A DNA stretch of 64,000 nucleotides from Bugula neritina (taxonomy: Eukaryota; Bryozoa; Gymnolaemata; Cheilostomatida; Bugulidae): positions 2,640,501-2,704,500 of the forward strand of contig OZ037765.1 of NCBI GenBank assembly GCA_964035545.1, written 5' to 3'. Positions 55,601 through 64,000 of the stretch are shown here, piece after piece. Position 1 is the first letter of the stretch, and each line of letters begins with the position of its first letter. The translations under genes and the position numbers were made by a program. The notes beneath the pieces are model-generated. The model saw only the letters and a list, made by a program, of their open reading frames with translations. It ran no database searches and was not told the origin of the DNA.

Positions 55601-58600
55601 CCACTCCAATCATTGCCAGTCATATTAATACGCCATAACCACATGGTTGTGGGTTGGTACAGCAGTGTGTGGGGACAACTCCTTATACCCTCAGATCCTC
55701 TGGCTGGTACACCAAAGTCATTTCTCAGACTAGAAAATGTGTTCAAATTTTCTTCTTTATTTTAATTTTATAGAATTTAGGCCATAGTGCCAACATGGTT
55801 TGTGGGAAGTTCGTAGCCCACCTGAGTCTTAAGCATTGGGCTTTTACAGAATTTCCAACTATTAACAAGTTTGAAAGTTGTTTTCTCTAGATATTATTCA
55901 TATAAATATATATTCTAGAGAGAGCTGGAGAAGGTGAAGAGGAGACAGCATGAGCGGGAGATGGAGAGGGAAGCGAGAGAGAAAGAGAGAGAAATGGAAC
56001 AGAGAGAAAAGGAATCTGACTATTATTCTGCTTGGGAAAAACAAGAAGATACGGTGAGATACTTTTTATAGTAAAACTGTACTGTAATGTGTTGACAGGG
56101 AAGGATATAGAGAGGGTGTTTGATAAGGTATATGTGTATATGCTGGTGTCTGCCGAGGGGATACGGCAGGGATATATCAGTGCGTTTGTTAATGTATTAG
56201 AGAGGGTAAAGTATAGGGGTATATGTATATCTGATAGACTATTCTAGGGGTACATAGTGTAGATATATATGTATGTATATTAGTGTAATATAGGAGGGTA
56301 CAGTGAGGGTATATCTGTATATATATGTTAGTGTGTCTTTGTATGTGACTCCTGGTTTAGTTATTCTCTCGTTCTCTCTTGCCAGTTCCATCTGGACCAA
56401 GCAAAGGAGAGATCTCGCATCCGTATTGAGGATGGTAGAGCTAAGCCCATTGATCTCTTAGCCAAGTACATCAATGCAGAGGATGATGACATGTCTGTAG
56501 AAATGCATGAACCCTACACATATCTAGAGGTCAATAAACAACATCCACTCACACTACCGGAATGATAAAATATATATAAATCCATTTGTATAACTATATT
56601 GTTCCAATAGAGTTTCTTCATTGTTGTTTTGTTACAGACGATATTTTTTTAAATATTCAGTAAGCGTGAATAATTGTTTGCATTGTGTTTTATTCTTAAT
56701 ATCAAAACATTTAATGACTTGATAATTATAATTGCCTGTTATTTTTGCTAGTTGCCAGTTAATTAATAGTTCCTTTTGCTTGTTGCATATGTAAAATGAA
56801 AATTATGCTCTACATTTTAAAATTTTTAACCAATTACTTATACATATATAGTTGTTTAGAAAGCAATTAGTGTTTAGAACTCATTTGTAATATCTTTGAT
56901 CTCTTCTTTGCTTCCAGGGTCTCTCTGTGATAGACTTAGAAGATTTGTTAGAAGATATCAAGGTGTACTTAGAACTTGAGAAAGGGAAGAACCAGGACTA
57001 CTGGAGAGATATCACCACGGTTACGGAAGATCAGTTGTCACAGGCCAGACGTCTGCATCCCGGGTCGTCTGCTTATGGTTCGTATATTCCATAATGTTTT
57101 TATGACTGTGAAAAAATAACTCCTTGAATTTATTTAAATTTATTAAAGAGTTTTCTCCTCATTTGTGATGTATTATAGCCTGGTTTGCCTCCTTTTTACT
57201 TTGGTGTTTGCCTATTGCTGCTCTACAGAAGTGAGAGACAGAAGGGAAGGAATTCACACTGCTGTTAGCTCAGACGTTGAATCCATATTCAAAGGAAAGA
57301 CTCTGAAACAGCTCTCCTTACTGGAGGACCAGGTGAAGAAGAAATTGAAAGGTACAATTCGTTAATCATTACGCATAAGAATATTTTCCAAAACAATAAA
57401 TAAATTCGCAAATAATTTCAATATATCTTATAATATATTACTAGTAACTGTTCTGTGATCTTCTAAAATTGCTTATTTGTTTATTTGATTATGTTATTAG
57501 TTTCGTAATTCATAATGGGATTGCAAATGGTTTGAAAATGTAATTGAAGCTGCATTTTACAAAGATATAATCTTTATTTTTTCTAAACTTTTTTTATATA
57601 TATTGTTTTTAAGTTGTGTATAGCAGTAATTTACTTTGGTTTTTAAAGCTGATCTGCTCTGAATTGGTCAAACTTGTATAGTATGTTGGTATATGTACCA
57701 CCAGGTGGAGAGGGAGATGTTGAGGTTACATTTACCTCTACAGTGTGTTTGTATATCTACTACCAGGTGGAGAAGGAGATGTCGGCTACTGGGAGTCACT
57801 GTTGCAGCAGCTGAAGGCTCACATGGCATTCACCAGACTAAAAGAGCAGCACCAGTTTATTCTGAAGAAACGACTCGCCAAGCTGAGACAGGAGGTACAG
57901 ATCTTCTCTTTATTTCAGTAAATTCATTCTTTGAATGTCTTTCATTGTATAATTTTTGCCTCTTAAATACAGGCATTGAATATTCTTAGCTAAAAGACAT
58001 TTATTTTTTAAATATGAATTCACTTATAATATTTCAGAGCTAAAAGCATTTTTCTTTAATTTCATCTTTTTGAGCTGTTCAAACAACTGTTTCCTCATTA
58101 AAAAATTCTTTACTGATATTAGGCTATTTGTTGTGTCAACCAAAATCTCAGAAAAAGTTTCCTAATATATTCTTAAGTGTAGATCTTATAATTTCTATTG
58201 TGGCTTTTGCTGCATGTATTATGCATATTGGACTATAGTATTGTATAAGGGGTTACATTCACATGCATATCCTCTCCAGCTTGCTCTGGGGAAAGCCCTG
58301 CTCTACACAGGTTTATCTAAACGAGAGTACATTCCACTGTCCTAGTATTAACTACATTGTTTTACTAATTCTCTCAGCAAGCCTTAGAGTCCGTAGACTC
58401 TCCAAAGATTAAGGTTGAGGAGTCTCAGGAATTTAAGGAACCGCCCGCTCCGAGTGGTCCCTCTACTAGTCAACTGGCAGATAGTAAACCCTCAACTTCA
58501 GCAGAGTTGGCCGGGTAAGCGAGTTGTCATACCATCAGGTTTACAGGTTTTCCTAGTGCTTAGGGAAGTTGCCTTCTTTACTAGTAGTCTGTAGTATAGG

Positions 58601-61410
58601 TTTTGTTCTTCCCCAATTTGGGTATACAGTATACATAGTGAGTAGTATACAGTATACATAGTGAGTAGTATACAGTATATATAGTGAGTAGTATACAGTA
58701 TACATAGTGAGTAGTATACAGTATATATAGTAAGTAGTATACAGTATACATAGTGAGTAGTATATAGTATACATAGTGAGTAGTATACAGTATACATAGT
58801 GAGTAGTATACAGTATATATAGTAAGTAGTATACAGTATACATAGTGAGTAGTATATAGTATACATAGTGAGTAGTATACAGTATACATAGTGAGTAGAT
58901 ATACAGTATACATAGTGAGTAGTATACAGTATACATAGTGAGTAGTATACAGTATACATAGTGAGTAGTATATAGTATACATAGTAAGTAGTATACAGTA
59001 TACATAGTGAGTAGTATACAGTATACATAGTGAGTATATATACAGTATACATAGTGAATAGTATACAGTATACATAGTAAGTAGTATACAGTATATATAG
59101 TGAGTATATATAGTATACATAGTAAGTATAATATATACTGTATCACATACTCAGTGAGAAGGAAGAACCTTCACCCGAAGAGCCGGAAGATGGAGAAGCT
59201 GAAGACGTGGAAGATGAATATGACGAGGGAAGATGTTCACCTAAGCTCCTCACTCTTTCAGAGGTAGAGGAGGGGCTGTTGATTTATAACCCTGAAGAGG
59301 ACATGAAGCGTCTGGAGATGCAAAGGCTATCTCTACGGAATACAGGGAAGGTTCAGGTAGGCTAGCAACTAGTGACTGTCTAATGCCCTGTTCACGCTAC
59401 AGCTACAAGTGCACTACTGTTACTCCTATTACATTATGGTTATATGATTTTAGGCCTCAGTGTTTGACATGTCTAAATGCTTTAGTTGCTAATTTATTTC
59501 ATTAGCTGTTGCTGAGTGTTGATTGGATGAGTTTTTCCCTCTCGTTTCGCTTGCTACTAGCCATGATTATTTTTAACAGCTAACTTTTCTGTGTAGTGTG
59601 AGCAAGTCTTTACTCTACAATATTTTCCATTTTTCAGCAGAATCACTTTGTTTTCTTTTTTTTATAATTTTGGTATGTTTAATAGATCCATTAATTATAG
59701 TTTGTTGTGCTTTGAAAAGTTTCTACAATATTTCTATGTACCACACTCTACTGTATAGTACAGAACCAGCTCCTAGTACAGCATTGAATAGTTTATCTCA
59801 CTAAATACAGACTAAGAACTGAGACTAACAATACTCTGCTCTTGGGAGCTGTACACTTTCTTCAAGCTTAGCCTGGTTTCTACGTGTTGCAGACTGATGG
59901 GGACGGGGCGCTGGTGCAGAGAGCGAAGGAAGGGATGGCAGGAGACGAAGTTAGGTTCTCCGTCGAGTACAACTTGGAGCAGCAAAGTTTTGTGTGGAGT
60001 GACAAGTACAGACCGAGGAAGCCTAGGTTCTTCAACAGAGTTCACACTGTGAGTGACATTCTCCCCCGCCTCCTACCTCATCACTATGTGGTCCACAGTT
60101 TTGTGTAACTTTTGTGAAGTTTTCTCACTGAATTTCCCAATTGTTTCAGGGCTTTGAGTGGAATAAATACAACCAGACTCACTACGACATGGATAATCCT
60201 CCTCCGAAAATAGTCCAGGGGTACAAATTCAATGTGAGTGGTTTTCTCCCCTTCATTAATATTTTCATTCATAATATTCTAGCTAAGAATACATTTATAC
60301 TTTTTCTAAAAAATGTTCTATCTGTAGTATTCCTGTAATATAATGTATTGTAGTAACTGCAGATGGTAAAGTTATGAAAATTATATCCCACAGTATAAGT
60401 TGTTTTTATTAAGGCTCTAAAACCTTTCCTTGGTGCTCAACGGAAATTTAAATAGAAGCTTCCAAATTCTATAACATTATTTGTGGTTGAATTCCTGATT
60501 TAGCATAACTTGTAAGTTTTGAAATTTGGCCAATAACTACATGCGTTGAATTCTTGGTGTTTAAATAGTAATAGAGCAACGAAGTTGTTACTGAAACCCC
60601 TTCTAGATTTATTTGAGTTGAATAGATGTGTTTGTTAATTATATAACTGACTTGCAATGTTTTACAGATATTCTATCCGGATCTGATAGATAAAGCCAAC
60701 ACTCCGCAGTATTCAGTCATACCAATAGAAGATGACAAGGATTTCTCTGTCCTCAAGTTTGCAGCTGGTCCCCCCTATGAGGTACTTCTGTTACTCTATA
60801 CCAACTGTTCTGTTTCTCTGTTCTTTTAACATTATATAAGGGTAAAGGGTTGCTATGTGGTGGGTAAGGGGTTCACTATATGGTGGGTAAGGGGTTACTG
60901 TATGGTAGGTAAGGGGTTACTATATGGTAGGTAAGGGGTTACTATATGGTGGGTAAGGGTTACTATATGGTAGGTAAGGGGTTTGCTTCACAAGAGTAGT
61001 GGACTCAACTCCATAAGAGTTTTAATCTGATATATAGCAGAAGTTTTCTCAAGTCCTCATCACCAAGTTTTAAATTCTTCTCTGAATTTATATTTAATTT
61101 TTTTAGTATTGTATTAATACATAATAAAAGGTAAACATAAAATACATTGATGGTGGCTTTAAACTAAATCAAATTGAATATTTCGCATGCCACAGTTATG
61201 AGGCCTCAAGCCTTCTTTTGTAATATCTTACCATCTGTAGACGATGTAAATATATACTGTTTATACATAATCAACTTATTTCAGGACATTGCCTTCAAGA
61301 TAGTGAACAGAGAATGGGAGTACTCCTATAAACATGGCTTCAAATGTCAGTTCCAAAATGATATCTTCCAACTGTGGTTTCACTTTAGGAGATACAGATA
61401 CAGGAGATGA
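40670..61410 (+). CDS. CACTIN: Cactin, spliceosome-associated protein
   Basis: Seventeen exons: 40670-40707, 42313-42369, 47392-47442, 54004-54105, 54743-54866, 55128-55265, 55919-56053, 56386-56529, 56918-57077, 57229-57351, 57767-57894, 58378-58514, 59155-59356, 59893-60048, 60150-60233, 60668-60781, 61285-61410 (TGA). They total 2019 nt = 672 aa. Residues ~1-85 are an Arg/Ser/Asp-rich (RS-like) N terminus (MGKHKDRRHSRS, RERSRSP). The Cactin mid domain follows from about residue 95 (ETPEEKRARRLAKKELKERK, GWDKETLQYTNEDNPFGD). The conserved C-terminal domain ends in FNIFYPDLIDKANTPQYS, AGPPYEDIAFKIVNREWEYS and FRRYRYRR. Known roles: Cactus/IkB signalling in Drosophila and pre-mRNA splicing fidelity in yeast and human. 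A low-complexity Glu/Asp linker (59155-59230) joins the domains. The gene spans 20.7 kb because introns 2 and 3 are large and hold an inverted-repeat element and a nested sulfotransferase. The polyadenylation signal is at 61915. Confidence 0.96.
43099..46315. mobile_element. 3.2-kb inverted-terminal-repeat element in CACTIN intron 2
   Basis: The left end reads TGTGACCAGTCGCGACAAAA then CCGGGGATGT. The right end, reverse-complemented, reads TGTGACCTGGCACCACAAAA then CAAGGGATGT. Both ends are directly bordered by TATA (43095-43098 and 46316-46319), a plausible 4-bp target duplication. A further pair of inverted matches (TTAAAGTTGGTAACT near 43297 and its counterpart near 46110) shows that similarity extends several hundred bases inward. 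No intact transposase frame is visible, so it looks like a non-autonomous DNA transposon. Superfamily not assigned. Confidence 0.6.
43680..44180. repeat. Cryptically simple AGT/ACT-rich sequence
   Basis: Same texture as the other blocks, here within the 3.2-kb inverted-repeat element in CACTIN intron 2. Confidence 0.4.
48105..49448 (-). CDS. Galactose-3-O-sulfotransferase family enzyme (Gal3ST-like), nested antisense in CACTIN intron 3
   Basis: Single coding exon of 447 aa. The chosen ATG (49448) is the first in-frame Met; a TAG lies in frame upstream and a 3' splice site (TTTTTAG at 49508-49502) precedes it, so the 5' UTR is spliced. It is a type II Golgi protein: short basic cytoplasmic tail and membrane anchor at residues ~6-26 (KLCIKILLCMLLADGVFLLY). 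The PAPS 5'-phosphosulfate loop is LLLKTHKTGSSTIQNILLRY (from ~103). The 3'-phosphate site is ITILRDPVSLFKSAFAYY (~185-202). Both are characteristic of Gal3ST enzymes such as cerebroside sulfotransferase, which transfer sulfate from PAPS to the 3-OH of galactose on glycolipids or glycans. Length is typical for the family. The exact acceptor cannot be told. The CDS lacks introns, unlike every neighbour. That is compatible with a retrocopy, but the family often has a single large coding exon. Confidence 0.9.
   Translation of the reverse strand: MSKNKLKLCIKILLCMLLADGVFLLYKYNELRQTSGASVAAFKPSHVLNSLQFGSRRDIFKKYRNKDRNLSLKQVNAILNFKDLAKARSKYTKEGNESVRSVLLLKTHKTGSSTIQNILLRYAILRNLTIALPAFKASFFWPLPFDAEEFVTKQKGITKYDFLVHHSKFHEAEMKIIMKPEAKFITILRDPVSLFKSAFAYYNMHSIRCFNTSIENIMYSPYIDSIQATGRCSSGLPVSNLQAFDLGLSMEKMDTANVDNLIQQLDRVMNIVIITEYFDESLILLRKKFNWELADIVYFKQNAQNGHSTRKANHPRKINNFIARLNGADIRIYKHFKQKFLNELDETFTKDELQSELSALHKLQGNYLDQCVETLAIANSSSFNHLAQNQIYFRPYGSNTLGYVLRNSAKSDINCRLMALPELSITYFLKGVAAHPVSFPERKSPNF
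50270..51250. repeat. Cryptically simple AGT/ACT-rich sequence with near-palindromes
   Basis: CACTATTAGTATTACTAATA + GTGATT is repeated twice at ~51040-51090 and forms near-perfect hairpins. The remainder is TAGTAATAG-type words on both strands. It lies in CACTIN intron 3 upstream of the nested sulfotransferase. Confidence 0.6.
51655..51900 (-). promoter_or_regulatory. Candidate promoter and 5'-UTR exon for the nested sulfotransferase
   Basis: A GC- and CpG-enriched island in AT-rich intron sequence. It contains a CCAAT/ATTGG box (GGTCCAATCACAGCGCC, ~51807-51823) and a CRE-like CACGTCA near 51861. On the minus strand a possible 5' splice site AACGTCAG|GTATAC lies at about 51660. It could feed the 3' splice site at 49502 just upstream of the sulfotransferase ATG. 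There is no direct evidence of transcription. Confidence 0.3.
54106..54695 (+). repeat. 16-unit AG|GT minisatellite at CACTIN exon 4 donor
   Basis: Sixteen units of 33 or 38 bp, GTGTGTGTTTACTATACTTA + CACTTATAT(TATAT)ACAG. The array begins at the first base of intron 4. Each unit boundary reads ACAG|GTGTGTG, which copies the exon 4 donor context (CACAG|GTGTGTG) and also ends in a pyrimidine-poor 3' splice site. Confidence 0.94.
57692..57790 (+). repeat. Duplicate of the CACTIN exon 11 acceptor
   Basis: TACCACCAG|GTGGAGAGGG at 57696-57714 and CTACTACCAG|GTGGAGAAGG at 57757-57776 are copies 62 bp apart. The second is the functional site by phase. Use of the first would shift the frame. Confidence 0.7.
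58609..59140. repeat. ~23-bp minisatellite in CACTIN intron 12
   Basis: About 22 units of AGTATACATAGTGAGTAGTA + TAC, reaching to within ~15 bp of the exon 13 3' splice site. The unit's ATAG|TGAGTAG resembles the real junction CTCAG|TGAGAAG. Confidence 0.9.
60838..60985 (+). repeat. ~20-bp minisatellite in CACTIN intron 16
   Basis: Seven units of GGTAAGGGGTTACTATATGG, starting ~55 bp past the exon 16 donor. Each unit has a GGTAAGG donor-like core. Confidence 0.85.
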
Positions 61411-61914
61411 GCAGTTTCACTTTGCCTTCCTTCATAGTTGTCTTTATGATTCGAAACAGAACACAATTTTTTAATACTGTTTCTTAGTACAGCAATAATA
61501 TGTTTGAACTTTTGTGAGTGTACGGAAAATTATTTTTATAGAATTATTTGTCTGTTTGTCTCACATAATCTAAACAAACATCATTTAAATTTTTTTTTGC
61601 AGACATTTTGGTTTTAATTAGTGACAAGGAAGAATTATTGTTGCACATTATTTTGTCAGTTCACCTTTAAGTCATAACAAACTTGCATTCTTAATATTCT
61701 TAAAGTATTTACCAAGTTTGGATCATCTGCACAAATTGGTATCGTCTTGAGAATATATGAGTTTGTATTTACTTGTACACAATACCTTCTTGTAAATAAT
61801 GCTTGGAATACTGTACTTTATTTCCCTTGTATCATGTTATATTTACTGCTATTACCTTACAATGAGAACATAGGTTAACATAGAGCAGGTCAACTATACT
61901 GTATAAAGTTTATT

Positions 61915-61920
61915 AATAAA
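61915..61920 (+). terminator. Polyadenylation signal, CACTIN
   Basis: AATAAA followed by a T-rich element (CTGTTTTATTTGG), ~505 nt past the TGA. Confidence 0.65.
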
Positions 61921-62342
61921 ACTGTTTTATTTGGTCATTTGCAAAGAGATGTTGATTACTTCCCTATTCATTTATTATAAGTGTTTGCTATACAATAAGT
62001 GAAGTCCGTCTAACGTACTGTTCAAAAAGTCATTATCCCTTAGCACTAATAGTTTACTCCAAAAACAAATTTTGTATTTTTTGTCAGAAAATCAAATCTG
62101 TTATGTAATTTGGTTAGTCAAGAAAGTAACCACTGATGGCAATAAGACAGAATATCAGTAACTCATGTAATTATTGCATAATAATTAGATAGTCAATAAA
62201 CTCTTCCACTTATAATGAAGCACTAGTTTATTCATGGTTTAAATGGAGCTGAAAACTGAATTATTTAGGATGCTAGCAACATAATTTGATTCAAAGTATC
62301 ACAGGAGCAATTATATCAGATGTCATTCCATAACATCTCTAA

Positions 62343-62672
62343 AGGCCTGGCCACACGGTCGTGAGAGAAAATTTGAGGGAATTCAAACGAAATCGTCTTC
62401 ATTGGGTGTACACAACGAAGACGATGGACGACAATCACAATCAATAATAAGCACCATTTGATTGGTCAATAGAATTTTAGCAACAGTGATTATTTCATAT
62501 CTATCACGTTTCTCTGTTTGGCAATTTTCTGTTTGCATCTCGTGCAAGACTCATTCACTGACTATTTATTATGTGTTTTGTCCTACGGTGTGTGGCTAGT
62601 CATAACGATAGGATAACTCACGAAAATCGTCACACAATTTTGTGTGATTCTCACGAGGGTAAGGCCAGGCCT
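62343..62672. mobile_element. Harbinger-type MITE
   Basis: A 330-bp element with inverted ends AGGCCTGGCC...GGCCAGGCCT. The inverted repeat continues as ACACGGTCGTGAGA on the left and TTACCCTCGTGAGA on the reverse-complemented right. It is flanked by TAA on both sides (62340-62342 and 62673-62675). A TAA/TTA 3-bp target duplication is typical of PIF/Harbinger elements. There is no coding capacity. It lies in the convergent intergenic region between CACTIN and the collagen-C4-like gene. Confidence 0.8.
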
Positions 62673-62978
62673 TAACACTGGGTCTAGCAGCGAAGGACCC
62701 AAACCCATGGCTAAATGCACAGTCCAATTCAGTGTTCTTTTCAACATAAGTTGTATTTATTCCGTGTTTATAAATTATTCATTCACTTTTATTTGCCCTG
62801 TAAATCAGCTCTCCAACATAGCACTAAAAGTATAACTTCTCAATATATCAACTCTAACGGAGTTCATTCACGAGACACGGTTTTGTATCCTACAAATATC
62901 AGCACATTCTATATAAACATTTTGTTGAGGCTTATAAGAGAAAAATGGTTTTGCTGTTGGCAGTTATTTTATGTTGCT

Positions 62979-62984
62979 TTTTAT
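62979..62984 (-). terminator. Polyadenylation signal, collagen-C4-like gene
   Basis: AATAAA on the minus strand, ~164 nt past the TAG, with further copies close by. Confidence 0.5.
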
Positions 62985-63147
62985 TAGTTTATTTTTATTG
63001 CTACTTGAAACTTAAAAATGTTTCAATAAAATATTTTTGATATAAAAATATATAAACTTGTTATTTACGAGAAAATCAGCAACATAGTTGAAAAGGCTGT
63101 TAGTATTAAGTATTTCAGTATTAAGCATTAGATTAAGAAAACTTCAG

Positions 63148-63901
<754 letters not shown>

Positions 63902-64000
63902 CTAAAACAAGCCAAACAATAAATTTGTTGAAGTTGTAATACTTTTGCATTTTTATTTTGATATTCTATTTAAACAATAATTTATAAGCACTAAAAGAAC

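Larger units (their letters stand above)
61411..63147. other. Convergent intergenic region, CACTIN to collagen-C4-like gene
   Basis: Contains the 3' UTRs of both genes and the MITE. Nothing else recognised. Confidence 0.65.

Noticed and set aside
58498-59146. Three long minus-strand frames of 179-197 codons
   Set aside because: Translations of the ~23-bp minisatellite in CACTIN intron 12, with only tyrosine, cysteine, leucine and similar repeats.

Overview
The window is nuclear DNA from an invertebrate animal. Genes are split into many short exons with GT..AG introns, the sequence is very AT-rich, AATAAA-type polyadenylation signals follow most stop codons, and introns are full of minisatellites. 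All protein matches are animal families: mGluR-type ligand-binding domains, HDAC3, condensin CAP-G, Gal3ST sulfotransferase, Cactin and a short-chain-collagen-C4-like domain. The last family is common in molluscs, other lophotrochozoans, sponges and cnidarians, so a marine lophotrochozoan is my best guess, but the species is not determinable from the sequence.

Layout. (1) 1-9600 and 11860-18958, minus strand: two tandem paralogous receptors. Each has a signal peptide, two consecutive mGluR-type Venus-flytrap (VFT) domains, one membrane helix and a cytoplasmic tail. The first gene runs off the left edge; the second is complete (7 exons, 1179 codons). (2) 19828-26865, minus: complete HDAC3 (12 exons, 439 aa). 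(3) 28606-28704, minus: an orphan terminal coding exon. (4) 29140-40245, minus: complete NCAPG (17 exons, 1008 aa). (5) 40670-61410, plus: complete CACTIN (17 exons, 672 aa), divergent from NCAPG across a 424-bp shared promoter region. (6) 48105-49448, minus: an intronless-CDS Gal3ST-family sulfotransferase nested antisense in CACTIN intron 3. (7) 63148-63901, minus: the last two exons of a short-chain-collagen-C4-like gene that enters from the right edge.

Exon boundaries were set by hand from homology, GT/AG signals and phase. For each of the four multi-exon complete genes the summed coding length is an exact multiple of three. HDAC3 and NCAPG also come out close to the length of their human counterparts.

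Two results stand out. The double-VFT, single-pass receptors match no named metazoan receptor family I know. They keep the mGluR amino-acid-binding residues in most of their flytraps and show a sharply bounded, almost identical patch (exon 2, its splice donor and a neighbouring minisatellite) inside otherwise divergent genes. Second, across HDAC3, NCAPG, CACTIN and the receptors, minisatellites begin at splice sites, and in several cases the repeat unit is itself a copy of the exon-intron junction. Genes that should be strongly conserved therefore carry arrays of duplicate 5' or 3' splice sites.

Mobile DNA includes a clear Harbinger-type MITE (62343-62672, TAA target duplication), a 3.2-kb inverted-repeat element flanked by TATA in CACTIN intron 2, several tRNA-derived SINE-like heads and a possible solo LTR.
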